A DNA stretch of 64,000 nt, from the NCBI GenBank assembly GCA_021325275.1, contig JAJPHL010000068.1, positions 270,180-334,179 of the forward strand. Reading direction: 5' to 3'. The position numbers and the translations under genes were made by a program. The stretch is from Terriglobia bacterium. Its GTDB lineage: Bacteria > Acidobacteriota > Terriglobia > JAJPHL01. Below the pieces are notes generated by a model. That model made no database searches. It was not told the origin of the DNA and saw only the letters and a list, made by a program, of their open reading frames with translations. This document shows positions 24,232-33,444 of this stretch, one piece after another (positions within the stretch are counted from its first letter, which is position 1; every line of letters begins with the position of its first letter).

Positions 24232-24876
24232 TCAATCGATGAGGTGGTTCGATAATGCGTAGTGCATCAATTGCGCGGTCGTTTCCATTCCCATTTTTTC
24301 GAGAATTCGGACGCGATAGGTGCTGACCGTGGTGACGCTCAGATGCAATTCCTCGGCGATGCCTGAAACGGTCTTGCCGGAAGCCAGCATTCGCAACACT
24401 TCCAACTCCCGATCGGAGAGGGAGGAATGCCGGGGTCCCAACGGATGTTCCAAATCTCCAGCCAGTTTTTCCGCCATCGTGGCGCTCACATAGCGTCCGC
24501 CCGCCAGAACCTTGCGAACTGCGCGGATCAACTCCTTCGGAGGGCTGTCTTTGCTCACGTACCCGGAGGCGCCGGCCTGCAACACTCGCTTCCCGTATTG
24601 GTCTTCGGAATACATACTCAGAATCAGAACCGGAAGCTGTGGTTTTTCTTTCTTGAGATCGCGCAGGAGATCGACGCCGCTGCGTCCGGGCATGGCAATG
24701 TCCAGGATTAGCAGGTCCCACTCGCGCGAGCGAACCTGGGCGATGGCTTGCTCGGCGTTTCGCGCTTCGCCGCAGACAACGTCGCCGATATTCTCGGTGA
24801 GAATCTCCATGAGACCCTTCCGGAGAATGGCGTGATCGTCGGTAATGAGAACGCGAAGCACAACTTTATCCATCAA
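24232..24876 (-). CDS. NarL/LuxR-family response regulator
   Basis: 214 residues: receiver domain (RVLITDDHAILRKGLMEIL, phosphoacceptor Asp in LLILDIAMPGRSG, Lys in GYVSKDSP) and LuxR-type helix-turn-helix (LSDRELEVLRMLASGKTVSG). Its ATG overlaps the kinase stop by four bases (ATGA), so it is coupled to that kinase as a pair. It likely controls transcription in response to the PAS signal of the kinase. Confidence 0.93.
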   Translation of the reverse strand: MMDKVVLRVLITDDHAILRKGLMEILTENIGDVVCGEARNAEQAIAQVRSREWDLLILDIAMPGRSGVDLLRDLKKEKPQLPVLILSMYSEDQYGKRVLQAGASGYVSKDSPPKELIRAVRKVLAGGRYVSATMAEKLAGDLEHPLGPRHSSLSDRELEVLRMLASGKTVSGIAEELHLSVTTVSTYRVRILEKMGMETTAQLMHYALSNHLID

Positions 24877-25964
24877 GCGGACTGGCCGTCCACGCGCTGC
24901 AGCGGGACTCGCACCGTGACCACTGTTCCTTCATTGACCGCACCCGAGATGTCCACCGTTCCGCCGGCCATCCGCGCGCGCTGCAGCATGCCTCCGAGTC
25001 CGAGCGAATTCTCCGCCTGTTTTTCTTGATTGGTGATTCCGCGCCCGTTGTCTCGAATCTTCAGAACCACGGCGGAGTCTTCTTCCGCCAACGATACCTC
25101 GACGCGAGTGGCACCCGCATGCCGGAGAATGTTGGTAAGCGCTTCCTGCGAAATGCGAAAGACTGCGGTGCTTTGCTCCGAGTTCAGATTCAGACGCTCC
25201 ACCGAGCTCTCCCATTGGCAAGTGATGCCGCTCCGTTCCTGGAACTGTCGCGTCTGCCACTCGATCGCGTCAGCCAATCCCAAATGGTCCAGTACGCTGG
25301 GCCGGAGTTCCGACACGATTCGCCGCAGGGCCGTGAACGCGCCGTCCACCAGCTTGACCATGCCTTCAATCTTCGTTTGAAGCTGTCCGGTGTCTTGCAG
25401 TTGTCCAAGCTTCACGGCGAGGGCCTCGCAGGTGACCAAGTCCCATCGCAAGGTTGTCAGCATACAGCCGAATTCGTCGTGAATCTCCCGCGCGATCCTG
25501 GCGCTTTCTTCTTCTCGCGCGGAATGCAGGCGGGCGGAGAATGCGTGAAGCTGTTCGTTCTGGCTCCGGAGCTGCTCCTCGACGAACTTTTGCTCGGAAA
25601 TGTCTCGTCCGATACCCACGGTCGAGCCGTCGGCAAGTCGTAGATTGGCCCACGCGGTATCGATGATGCGTCCGTCTTTTCTCCGGGTTCGCTGTTCTCC
25701 CCACTCGCCGCTCGCGTGGTGGACGAAGTTGGTAACTTCCTGGCGGGCCTCTTCGGTTGGGGCGCATGCCTTGAGAAGCCCGTCCACTCCGAGAGCTTGC
25801 GTCTCCTCGAGCGACCACCCCAGCCGGCACTCAAAGGCGCGATTGACGCGAAGAATTCGATTGCCTTTCCAATGACAAAGCATCACTGGGATGTGATCGA
25901 AGATCGTCTCCAGGAGTGCCTTATCTTCGGAAGCCGTCGTAACCGGAGCCTTCTGATCGGACAT
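24873..25964 (-). CDS. PAS-domain sensor histidine kinase (HisKA_3 type)
   Basis: 363 residues, cytoplasmic: no membrane segment. PAS domain (about 20-130, FDHIPVMLCHWKGNRILRVN), HisKA_3 dimerisation helix with phospho-His in IAREIHDEFGCML, and HATPase_c with RISQEALTNILRHAGA (N-box) and DNGRGI (G1 box). It forms the upstream half of a NarX/NarL-like pair. The PAS ligand cannot be told; no haem- or flavin-specific residue is evident. Confidence 0.92.
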   Translation of the reverse strand: MSDQKAPVTTASEDKALLETIFDHIPVMLCHWKGNRILRVNRAFECRLGWSLEETQALGVDGLLKACAPTEEARQEVTNFVHHASGEWGEQRTRRKDGRIIDTAWANLRLADGSTVGIGRDISEQKFVEEQLRSQNEQLHAFSARLHSAREEESARIAREIHDEFGCMLTTLRWDLVTCEALAVKLGQLQDTGQLQTKIEGMVKLVDGAFTALRRIVSELRPSVLDHLGLADAIEWQTRQFQERSGITCQWESSVERLNLNSEQSTAVFRISQEALTNILRHAGATRVEVSLAEEDSAVVLKIRDNGRGITNQEKQAENSLGLGGMLQRARMAGGTVDISGAVNEGTVVTVRVPLQRVDGQSA

Positions 25965-26072
25965 GGCGCTGTCCTTTTATATCGCGTTGCCCCGAACCAT
26001 ACCCCAACAGCCAACAGTATAGGGCCCGGAACCCTCCCGGCATCAATTATCTCTAATGAATGCGGTGGCCGA

Positions 26073-26483
26073 TTAGGCTCGAGGATCGCCGAGGAACGAG
26101 GAGTCGAAGGCGTGCGGGAAAAGGGACTTCATCAGATGCGTGGCGCGTTGGTCCTTAAGATTTACGAGCACAACAGGAATATCGCCGCAAAATTCCCAGA
26201 TAATCTGACGGCACGCGCCGCACGGCGGCGTCAACGTGTCGGTATCGGCGGCCACGGCGATGCGCAGGAATTTCCGCCGTCCTTCGCTGAGCGCCTTCCA
26301 GATGGCCACGCGCTCGGCGCACACGGTGAGTCCATAAGTGGCGTTCTCGATATTGCAGCCGGTAAAAATTTCGCCGTCGCTTGTTTCGAGCGCTGCGCCC
26401 ACCAGAAAATGCGAATACGGCGCGACGCCGTTTTTCCGCGCGGCCAAAGCCGCATCCACCAATTGATTTTCGCTGACAGGCAT
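26073..26483 (-). CDS. cdd: Cytidine deaminase
   Basis: 136-residue homotetrameric-type enzyme that deaminates cytidine and deoxycytidine to uridine. Zinc and catalytic motifs are TVCAERVA (Cys55, Glu57) and PPCGACRQ (Cys88, Cys91). The substrate-binding TGCNIENATYG motif is present. The start at 26483 (MPVSENQ) follows the punA stop by five bases; the open frame extends upstream only through punA. It is the last gene of the nucleoside salvage group. Confidence 0.95.
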   Translation of the reverse strand: MPVSENQLVDAALAARKNGVAPYSHFLVGAALETSDGEIFTGCNIENATYGLTVCAERVAIWKALSEGRRKFLRIAVAADTDTLTPPCGACRQIIWEFCGDIPVVLVNLKDQRATHLMKSLFPHAFDSSFLGDPRA

Positions 26484-26488
26484 ATCGA

Positions 26489-27301
26489 TTACGCCATGCG
26501 CGGCAAAACGGCACGCAACAGCGCCGTGAAATCGCCGCGGACTCGCTCGCCGGTTTCGGTGACCTCTTGATGCGACAGCTTGTGGTGCGAAATTCCGGCT
26601 GCCAGATTCGTCACACAAGAAATTCCCAGCGTCCGCATCCCCATGTGACTCGCGACGATCGCCTCGGGCACCGTCGACATGCCCACAAGATCCGCGCCGA
26701 TCGTGCGCAGGTAGCGAATTTCCGCCGGCGTCTCGTAGCTTGGTCCCGAAAGGCCCGCGTAAACGCCTTCATATAGTTCAATGCGAAGCTCGCGTGCCGC
26801 CGAGTGCGCCAGTTCGCGAAGCTCGCGCGAGTACGCTTCGGTCATATCGGGGAAGCGTGGACCAAACCCGTCGTCATTCGGTCCAATGAGCGGATTGGTA
26901 CCCTGCAGATTGATGTGATCGCACAACAGCACCAGGCATCCTTGTTTGTAGCCGGGATGAATGCCGCCGGCCGCATTCGTCAATAGCAGCGACTTCACGC
27001 CGAGCGCGCCGAGCACGCGCGTAGGAAAAACCACCTGATGGATCGAGTATCCCTCGTAGAAATGCACCCGCCCGGCCATCACCGCCACGGGCGTCCCTGC
27101 GACTTTGCCGATCACCAATTTTCCCGCATGTCCGATGGCTGTGGAAAGGGGCCAGCCGGGAATCTCGGAGTAGGGAATTTCGATGCGCTCCTCCACTTCA
27201 CCGGCGAACGCGCCTAAACCCGATCCCAGCACGCAACCTACTTGTGGCCGTAGCGCAGTTTTGGAAAGCAGAAAATCGCGGGCTTTCAGGACGTCATTCA
27301 T
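26489..27301 (-). CDS. punA: Purine nucleoside phosphorylase, trimeric class
   Basis: 270 residues, the usual length for trimeric PNP. It phosphorolyses guanosine and inosine to base and ribose-1-phosphate. Signatures: phosphate-site GSGLGAFAGEVE, GRVHFYEGYS, LTNAAGGI, and substrate residues in GPSYETPAEIR and GMSTVPEAIVA. It is tandem between nupC and cdd, with repeat B3 on its upstream side. Confidence 0.93.
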   Translation of the reverse strand: MNDVLKARDFLLSKTALRPQVGCVLGSGLGAFAGEVEERIEIPYSEIPGWPLSTAIGHAGKLVIGKVAGTPVAVMAGRVHFYEGYSIHQVVFPTRVLGALGVKSLLLTNAAGGIHPGYKQGCLVLLCDHINLQGTNPLIGPNDDGFGPRFPDMTEAYSRELRELAHSAARELRIELYEGVYAGLSGPSYETPAEIRYLRTIGADLVGMSTVPEAIVASHMGMRTLGISCVTNLAAGISHHKLSHQEVTETGERVRGDFTALLRAVLPRMA

Positions 27302-27310
27302 AAACTAAAA

Positions 27311-27402
27311 AACTTAGCCGCAGATGAACGCAGATAAACGCAGATGAACATCGGAGCGAGCGTCTTATCTGCGTTCATCTGCGTTCATCTGCGGTTGCTT
27401 TT
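27311..27402. repeat. Intergenic inverted repeat B3
   Basis: Left arm 27311-27350 (GCCGCAGATGAACGCAGAT) and right arm 27363-27402 (CTGCGTTCATCTGCGG inside) pair closely around a 12-base loop. It lies between nupC stop and punA start, the only B copy found between tandem genes. In mRNA it would form a stable hairpin within the salvage group. Confidence 0.9.
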
Positions 27403-27415
27403 CCTCCGGCAACCA

Positions 27416-28672
27416 TCACAACAAAATCCCCGCGATACACGCCGACATGAAGTTCGCCAGCGTTCCCGCGAGCACGGCTTTCAATCCCAGGCGCGCCAGA
27501 TCCGATCGCCGGTTCGGCGCCAGCGATCCAATGCCGCCGATCTGGATTCCAATGGAACTGAAATTCGCAAATCCGCACAACGCGTACGTGGCGATCACAA
27601 AGGAACGCGGATCGAGCGTGTCCTTGATCGGACCCAGCTTCTGGAAGGCCACAAATTCATTGATCACCAGCCGCGTACCGAGCAAACTGCCCACTGACGA
27701 TGCGTCTTTCCACGCCACTCCCAAGAGCCATGCGACCGGTGCGAAGACCCAACCGAAAATCCGCTCGAGACTCATCGGCGCTTGGTTGAGACTCACCAGG
27801 CCCAGGATGCCGTTCACCAGCGCGATCAACGAAATGAACGCAATCAAGATCGCGCCGATGTTCAATACCAGATGCAAGCCGTCGATGGCGCCGCGCCCGG
27901 TGGCGTCGATCAGGTTCACCGGACGATTCTCGTCCTCTTCCATGTGGACCGTTCCGGCCGTGCGCGGCGTGCCGGTTTCCGGAATGAACATCTTGGCCAT
28001 CAGGATCGTCGCGGGCGCGGTCATGATCACCGCCGTCAGCAGATGCAGCATGTCGACGTGGCCGATCAGGACGTAAGCGCCCATCACCGCGCCGGAAACA
28101 TGCGCCATGCCGCAGGTCATTACCGTCATTAGCTCCGACTCGGTCATGTCGTGCAGGAACGGCTTGATCGTGAGGGGTGCTTCGGTTTGTCCCATGAAGA
28201 TGCTGGCCGCCACGTTGAGCGACTCCGCGCCGCTGGCACCCATGATGTAGCTCATGGCCTTGGCGAAAGCCTTCACGACGATCTGCATCACACCGAGGTA
28301 GTAGAGCACCGCGAAGAACGAAGCGATGAAAATGATGATCGGCAGCACTTGAAACGCGAACGAAACGGCATAAGCCGCGCCCTCCGGCCCAAACGACGTG
28401 GTCATGACCTTGCCCCACAAATTGCTGTCGCCGGGTGGTCCGAACACGAAGCTACTGCCGGCGGTGGAGTATCCCAGCAGTTTCATGCCGCCGTCGCGGA
28501 TTTTTTCGAGAACGACAGAGAATGGCGTCTTCAGCACCAGAAACGCGAAGACCCACTGCAATCCCAATCCCCAAAGGACCACGCGCAACTGGATCGCTTT
28601 GCGGTTCGTTGACAACGCGTAGGCAAGCCCCATGATCGCGACGATGCCCAGCAAGCCTTGAAGCTTGTCCAT
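27416..28672 (-). CDS. nupC: Concentrative nucleoside transporter (CNT family)
   Basis: 418 residues with about nine or more membrane helices. The CNT core appears as GMAHVSGAVMGAYVLIG and FMGQTEAPLTIKP (helix with the nucleoside-binding Gln/Thr/Glu), and NEFVAFQKLG later. It imports nucleosides with H+ or Na+. Standing between pdp and punA, it supplies the substrates of those phosphorylases. Confidence 0.92.
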   Translation of the reverse strand: MDKLQGLLGIVAIMGLAYALSTNRKAIQLRVVLWGLGLQWVFAFLVLKTPFSVVLEKIRDGGMKLLGYSTAGSSFVFGPPGDSNLWGKVMTTSFGPEGAAYAVSFAFQVLPIIIFIASFFAVLYYLGVMQIVVKAFAKAMSYIMGASGAESLNVAASIFMGQTEAPLTIKPFLHDMTESELMTVMTCGMAHVSGAVMGAYVLIGHVDMLHLLTAVIMTAPATILMAKMFIPETGTPRTAGTVHMEEDENRPVNLIDATGRGAIDGLHLVLNIGAILIAFISLIALVNGILGLVSLNQAPMSLERIFGWVFAPVAWLLGVAWKDASSVGSLLGTRLVINEFVAFQKLGPIKDTLDPRSFVIATYALCGFANFSSIGIQIGGIGSLAPNRRSDLARLGLKAVLAGTLANFMSACIAGILL

Positions 28673-28692
28673 AGGGGAACCATTAAAACATA

Positions 28693-28778
28693 GTTCCGAG
28701 TTCCGAGTACCGAGTTCCGAGTGCGAAAAAAGGAAGGCCCGAGCTTTTCACTCGGGCCTTGACTCGGAACTCGGAACT
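28693..28778. repeat. Inverted repeat C (GTTCCGAGT family) enclosing a terminator
   Basis: Left arm 28693-28723 holds four GTTCCGAGT-like units in tandem; right arm about 28759-28778 holds two (ACTCGGAAC). The inner part is a GC-rich terminator hairpin. Only one copy is seen in this window. Confidence 0.85.
28724..28760 (-). terminator. Rho-independent terminator of pdp
   Basis: On the minus strand a perfect 10-base stem AAGGCCCGAG / CTCGGGCCTT (28751-28760 and 28734-28743) with a 7-base loop is followed by CC and six T. It starts about 20 bases after the pdp stop, so it should end that transcript before nupC, or attenuate it. Confidence 0.8.
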
Positions 28779-28780
28779 GC

Positions 28781-30085
28781 TTATTGAATAATCTCGTAGA
28801 TCAACGGTTTCGCTTCCGGCGCGGCGGCGGCGATGCGGAAGGAATCTTCCACCATCTGCGTCGCTTCTTCCAGATGCTCGTCGCTGTTGTAGTACAGCGT
28901 ACAGAGCGTGTCGCCGGACTCCACGCGCTCGCCGACCTTGCGCTCGAGTACGATGCCCACACCGTGATCGATCTTCGAGTCGACGGTTTCGCGGCCCGCG
29001 CCCAGCAGCATCGCCGCCGTGCCGATGTCTTCAGCCTGGATGCGCGACACAAAGCCGCCGCGCGGCGAAGCCACGGTGTATTCGGCCGACGACGTCGGCA
29101 ATTTCTCGAACGCGTCGACCACGCCCGCGTCGCCGCCCTGGTTGGCGACCAATTGCTTGAATTTCTCGAGCGCTTGACCGTTTTCCAAGAGCGTGGTGCA
29201 CTGCTCGCGCGCCTGATCGTAACTCTTTGCCGAATCCGCCAGCATTAACATACGCGCCGAAAGCTCCACCGACAACTCGGTGAGATCGGGTGGACCCTGA
29301 TTGCGCAGCGTGTTGATCGCTTCCATCACTTCCAGTGAATTGCCCACGGCGTTGCCGAGCGGCTGATCCATGTCGGTGATCAGCGCCAGCACGCGCTTGT
29401 TCATGCGGCGGCCGATGGAAACCATCGCTTGCGCCAAACGACGCGCGTCGGTCTGCTTCTTCATGAAGGCGCCCGAGCCGGTCTTCACGTCGAGGACCAG
29501 CGCGTCGATGCCTTCCACCATTTTCTTGCTCATGATCGACGCCGCGATCAGCGGAATGCTCTCGACGGTGCCGGTGGCGTCGCGCAGGGCGTACAACGCG
29601 CGATCGGCGGGAGCCAGTTCGTCCGTTTGTCCCACCAGAGCCGCGCCCACCGAAGAAAGTCCTTCGCGGAATTGTTCCGTCGTGAGGCGCGTGTTGAATC
29701 CCGGGATGGATTCGAGCTTATCGAGCGTTCCGCCGGTGTGTCCCAGGCCGCGGCCCGAGATCATTGGCACGTGCACGCCGGCGGCGGCCACAACCGGCGC
29801 CACGATCAGGCTGGTTTTGTCGCCCACACCGCCGGTGGAATGTTTGTCGACCTTCACGCCGGGGATCGCGGAAAGATCCACGACTACGCCGGAGCGCATA
29901 ATCACATCGGTGAGATCCGCTACTTCGGTTTCCGACAAGCCGGCGAAATAAACGGCCATCAAAAACGATGAAACTTGATAGTCGGGGACTTGCTTCTTGG
30001 TGTATCCTTCGATCACATGAGCCAGCTCCTCGCGGCTCAGTTCTCCACCGTCGCGCTTCTTCCGAATGATATCAACTGTGCGCAT
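28781..30085 (-). CDS. pdp: Pyrimidine-nucleoside (thymidine) phosphorylase
   Basis: 434 residues, family-typical length. It phosphorolyses thymidine, uridine or deoxyuridine. The phosphate-binding signature KHSTGGVGDKTSL, the SGRGLGHTGGTLDKLE motif and the Lys/Ser pair in VLDVKTGSGAF are present. Whether it is deoA (thymidine-specific) or pdp (broad) cannot be decided from sequence; pdp-type length and the KHSTGG motif are shared. It opens the salvage group with nupC, punA and cdd. Confidence 0.9.
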   Translation of the reverse strand: MRTVDIIRKKRDGGELSREELAHVIEGYTKKQVPDYQVSSFLMAVYFAGLSETEVADLTDVIMRSGVVVDLSAIPGVKVDKHSTGGVGDKTSLIVAPVVAAAGVHVPMISGRGLGHTGGTLDKLESIPGFNTRLTTEQFREGLSSVGAALVGQTDELAPADRALYALRDATGTVESIPLIAASIMSKKMVEGIDALVLDVKTGSGAFMKKQTDARRLAQAMVSIGRRMNKRVLALITDMDQPLGNAVGNSLEVMEAINTLRNQGPPDLTELSVELSARMLMLADSAKSYDQAREQCTTLLENGQALEKFKQLVANQGGDAGVVDAFEKLPTSSAEYTVASPRGGFVSRIQAEDIGTAAMLLGAGRETVDSKIDHGVGIVLERKVGERVESGDTLCTLYYNSDEHLEEATQMVEDSFRIAAAAPEAKPLIYEIIQ

Positions 30086-30258
30086 GATCCTCTCAGTGTG
30101 CCAACGCAGATAGCTCAGTTGGCGGGGATTGCCCGTGTAGTTTAGTTGAAGGTTTATAGTAGCATCCGCGAACGTACCAAGTAAAGCGATTTATTTCCTA
30201 AGGTTTGTGATGTTTGGCAATCGACGTGCTTGGAGTGTGCGTTCGCGGACAGCGCCAA

Positions 30259-31203
30259 TTACGATGGCAGATCGCGGTGTAAAACCTTAGCACTAAAGCC
30301 CGCTGCGGCCAGGTTTTTGCGGATGGAATCGGCCATTGCCACCGACCTGTGCTGGCCTCCCGTGCATCCAAACGAGATGGTCAAGTAGCTTTTTCCCTCG
30401 CGGATGTAATGAGGAATCAAATAGACCAGCAATTCCGTGATTCTTTGAATAAATTCAATGGTCTGCGGAAAAGACTTAATGTATTTCGCGACCTGTGGAT
30501 GGCGGCCGGTCAGGTGGCGGAACTGCGGGATGTAGTTGGGGTTCGGGAGGAAGCGCACGTCGAACACAAGGTCGCTGTCGCCGGGGATTCCGTTGCGATA
30601 ACCGAAGCTGGTGCAAGCGATCAAGAGCGGCCGCGCGCCCTCGCGTCCTTGGAAGCGCTCGACAATGAACGCGCGCAGCTCGTGGACGTTGAACTTGGTG
30701 GTGTCCAGAGTCACATCGGCTTCGGCGCGGATGGCGCGCAGCGAGCGCCGCTCGGCTCGGATGGCTTGTCTCACGGGCTGATCGGGCGCCATCGGGTGTG
30801 GCCGGCGCGTCTCGGAGTAGCGGCGCATCAGCACCTCGTCGGTGGCCTCGAGAAACACCAGCGAGATGCTGATTTCCCGGCGCAGCCGTTTCAGGATCGC
30901 GGGCAAGCGGCGCAGTCCCTCGCCTTCGCGAATATCCACCACCAGGGCGGATCGCGCGATGGCGCGAGATTGCTCCGACAATTCGGCGAACGTCGGGATC
31001 AGCTCCACCGGCATGTTGTCGACGCAGAAATATCCGAGGTCCTCGAAGGCGCGGAGCACCGAGCCTTTTCCGGAACCGGACATTCCGGTAATGATCACCA
31101 TGTCGGTGCGCGATCCCGCCCCACCGTTTCCGGCGAGTACGCCGCTGGGCGGCCTCGCCGACTGGATGGACGCTGTCGTTACTTTTGTTTTGCGCGGGGG
31201 CAC
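30259..31203 (-). CDS. rapZ: RNase adapter protein RapZ / YvcJ family nucleotide-binding protein
   Basis: 314 residues from a GTG at 31203. Walker A GMSGSGKGS, Walker B region VVDIREGE, and the conserved C-terminal FGCTGGQHRSV match the RapZ/YvcJ family. In E. coli the protein controls small-RNA decay that sets amino-sugar synthesis; in Bacillus it is a nucleotide-binding ATPase/GTPase of unclear role. The family usually begins right at the Walker region, so ATG 31101 (MVIITG) may be the true start. No PTS gene is adjacent. Confidence 0.9.
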   Translation of the reverse strand: MPPRKTKVTTASIQSARPPSGVLAGNGGAGSRTDMVIITGMSGSGKGSVLRAFEDLGYFCVDNMPVELIPTFAELSEQSRAIARSALVVDIREGEGLRRLPAILKRLRREISISLVFLEATDEVLMRRYSETRRPHPMAPDQPVRQAIRAERRSLRAIRAEADVTLDTTKFNVHELRAFIVERFQGREGARPLLIACTSFGYRNGIPGDSDLVFDVRFLPNPNYIPQFRHLTGRHPQVAKYIKSFPQTIEFIQRITELLVYLIPHYIREGKSYLTISFGCTGGQHRSVAMADSIRKNLAAAGFSAKVLHRDLPS

Positions 31204-31220
31204 ACAATTGTTTTATCGCA

Positions 31221-31312
31221 TTTCTCCGCGTCTCTGCGTCTCTGCGTTAAAAAAACCTTAACGCTTTGGCTAACCGTCTTTTCAACGCAGAGACGCAGAG
31301 ACGCAGAGAAAA
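31221..31312. repeat. Inverted repeat A4, inside-out subtype
   Basis: Left arm 31221-31255 (TCTCTGCGTCTCTGCGTT and A-run) and right arm 31279-31312 (AACGCAGAGACGCAGAG and GAGAAAA) are complementary. Compared with A1-A3 the arm order is reversed, and the CCGC end is replaced by AACGC. The loop contains TTGGCTAAC, also found in A6. It fills the space between the divergent starts of rapZ and msrP, so it overlaps their promoter or leader regions. Confidence 0.9.
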
Positions 31313-31331
31313 CCGAGACTACAATAGAGCG

Positions 31332-32273
31332 ATGTTCCACTCCGAGGGATTGAAACATTCCGACGTCACGCCGCACAGCGTGTATCTCACGCGTCGGTGT
31401 GCGTTGGCGGCTCTGAGCGCCCTCGCGCTGCCGATTTCTCGCGCGACAGCCGGCCAGACCACGCGCTTCACCAGCATCGCGAAGCCATCGCTTGCGAACG
31501 TCGCGAAAACGTCGTATGGCGCGGGTGAAGCGCTGACGCCGCAGAGCGTCGTCACCGGATACAACGATTTCTACGAATTTGGTTCCGCGAAAGACGAGCC
31601 CGCACAGAATGCCGCGAAGTTTGTCACATCGCCATGGACCATCACGATGGACGGCGAAGTCTCGAGGCCCGTGACCGTCGATCTCGACCGCGTCATGAAG
31701 CTCGCGCCGCTTGAGGAGCGTATCTATCGCCATCGCTGCGTCGAAGGATGGTCGATGGTCGTGCCGTGGATCGGCTATTCCCTCAGCGCACTGTTGAAGC
31801 AAGTACAACCGACGGCGAAGGCCAAATTTGTCGCGTTCCAAACGTACTTCGACGCGAAGAAAATGCCCGACGCCGCGGCGCTAAGATTTCCCTACGTCGA
31901 GGGACTGCGCCTCGACGAGGCCATGAATCCGCTGACACTGCTGTGCGTCGGCTTGTACGGAACGCCTTTGCCGAATCAAAATGGGGCTCCTGTGCGCGTG
32001 ATTGTCCCGTGGAAGTACGGACTGAAGAGCATCAAGTCGATCGTGAAGATCACGTTTCAGGAGTCGATGCCAGCGACCACGTGGAACACTTTCAACCCCG
32101 TGGAGTACGGTTTCTACTCCAACGTGAATCCTGCGATCGAAAACTACCGCTGGAACCAGAAAGACGAGCGGCGTCTCGGCGAATTCGGCAAGCGGCCCAC
32201 GCAGCTTTTCAACGGCTACATCAAGGAAGTCGCGTCGATGTACGCGGGTATGGACCTCAAGAAAAACTACTAA
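31332..32273 (+). CDS. msrP: Periplasmic methionine-sulfoxide reductase, molybdopterin subunit MsrP
   Basis: 313 residues from ATG 31332 (MFHSEGLKHS). It repairs oxidised methionine in periplasmic proteins, with electrons from MsrQ. A Tat-like signal (LTRRCALAALSALALPISRA) precedes the SUOX-fold domain; the molybdenum ligand is the Cys in HRCVEGWSMVVPW. An upstream in-frame start exists but its codons translate the repeat A4 arm (AETQRRRE), so it is rejected. The stop overlaps the msrQ start (TAATG). Confidence 0.95.
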   Translation: MFHSEGLKHSDVTPHSVYLTRRCALAALSALALPISRATAGQTTRFTSIAKPSLANVAKTSYGAGEALTPQSVVTGYNDFYEFGSAKDEPAQNAAKFVTSPWTITMDGEVSRPVTVDLDRVMKLAPLEERIYRHRCVEGWSMVVPWIGYSLSALLKQVQPTAKAKFVAFQTYFDAKKMPDAAALRFPYVEGLRLDEAMNPLTLLCVGLYGTPLPNQNGAPVRVIVPWKYGLKSIKSIVKITFQESMPATTWNTFNPVEYGFYSNVNPAIENYRWNQKDERRLGEFGKRPTQLFNGYIKEVASMYAGMDLKKNY

Positions 32274-32917
32274 TGCTTGCCTTTCTGCAAAAGTGCGCGC
32301 GCTTCACTCGCAAAATCCTCACCAATCGCTGGACCAAGCCCGTGGTCTTTATCGGCTGTCTGATTCCTCTGGCCGCCGAGGCCGCGGGATGGTTCGCATG
32401 GCTCGGCCAAGACCTCGGCGGCAACCCCATCGAAGACCTCACGCACGAAACCGGCGAGTGGGTATTGAAATTCCTGATGGCGTCGCTAGCCGTGACGCCG
32501 TTACGCAAGCTGCTGCGAATCCCCGAGCTGATCCACTATCGCCGGATGCTGGGGCTTTTCGCGTTCTTCTACACGGTGGTGCATCTCTACACCTACGTTT
32601 GGATGGACAAGTTCTTCGACCTGGACGCGATCTTCCACGACCTGGCGTATCATCCCTACATCACGATCGGCACATTCAGTTTTGTCCTGCTGCTACCGCT
32701 CGTGATCACGTCCACGCGCGGCTGGATCATTCGCCTGCACGGACGCTGGTGGCGCCGGCTGCACCGCTTGGTCTACGCGGCGGTGTTCCTCGGCGTGTTT
32801 CACTATTACTTGGTGATGCGCGCCGACGAAAGCGACGTGTGGATGTACGCCGCGATCTTCGGCGCGATTTTCTTGCTGCGAGCTTATACGGTGTGGCGAC
32901 CGCCCGCGAGGGCGTGA
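32273..32917 (+). CDS. msrQ: MsrQ, haem b quinol-oxidising membrane subunit
   Basis: 214 residues with six membrane helices. It oxidises quinol and passes electrons to MsrP. His residues in LHLYTYVWMDKF-type helix (VVHLYTYV), RLHR and GVFHYYL are the expected haem ligands. The ATG shares one base with the msrP stop (TAATG), so the two are translated together. Confidence 0.93.
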   Translation: MLAFLQKCARFTRKILTNRWTKPVVFIGCLIPLAAEAAGWFAWLGQDLGGNPIEDLTHETGEWVLKFLMASLAVTPLRKLLRIPELIHYRRMLGLFAFFYTVVHLYTYVWMDKFFDLDAIFHDLAYHPYITIGTFSFVLLLPLVITSTRGWIIRLHGRWWRRLHRLVYAAVFLGVFHYYLVMRADESDVWMYAAIFGAIFLLRAYTVWRPPARA

Positions 32918-32925
32918 AAAAAAGT

Positions 32926-33390
32926 TCAGGCCGGCTTGAAGTACAACACCAATGCCGCGCCGGCCGAAGCCATCAGGTAGCCGACCCAGAGCAGGGGATT
33001 CGGCGTATTCTTCGGCGGACTCACGATCATCGCGACGAGCACGTTGATGAGTGGCGCGCCGCCAAATACCAGCGGCATCACCACCGCTGCTTTGCCGCCG
33101 TTTTTGAACGCAAAGATGATGCACACCGCGCCGATGGCGCCGAGCGCGCCGCCGATGGTGGCCCACGCCATGCCTCCTGACGAAAACTTGTTCAGTTGGC
33201 CGGCGCCTCCCAGCACGAAAACCGGTGCCAGCACGCCGATCACAAAATAGGCGATACCGACAAAGAGTAGCGCCTTCATCGGGCTGGCCAGTTTGATTTG
33301 TCCGGTTTGCAAAGCAACGCCGTAAAAGCCCCATGCAAGGGCCGCACCCAGAGCAAAGAGAACCCAGGTCATTGGTTTTTTATTCTCCAT
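32926..33390 (-). CDS. Small DMT-like membrane protein
   Basis: 154 residues with about five membrane helices (WVLFALGAALAWGFYGVAL at the start). The helix pattern and ALAWGFYG entry resemble half of a drug/metabolite transporter (EamA) protein, so it may work as a dimer. It is convergent with msrQ, eight bases away. Substrate unknown. Confidence 0.65.
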   Translation of the reverse strand: MENKKPMTWVLFALGAALAWGFYGVALQTGQIKLASPMKALLFVGIAYFVIGVLAPVFVLGGAGQLNKFSSGGMAWATIGGALGAIGAVCIIFAFKNGGKAAVVMPLVFGGAPLINVLVAMIVSPPKNTPNPLLWVGYLMASAGAALVLYFKPA

Positions 33391-33444
33391 CGCTTTGCTA
33401 TCAGATCAAAGAAACGGGTTAGCGTGCAACTGAAACTTTACACC

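Noticed and set aside
30109..30160. tRNA-like piece (GATAGCTCAGTTGG, then GTAGTTTAGTTGAAGG) between pdp and rapZ
   Set aside because: The D-arm-like string lacks a pairing GAGC partner, and there is no anticodon arm, T-arm or acceptor stem at the right distance. No functional tRNA; possibly a degraded fragment or chance.
31266..31331. Upstream start of msrP
   Set aside because: The extra 22 codons translate the arm of repeat A4; the signal peptide follows ATG 31332.
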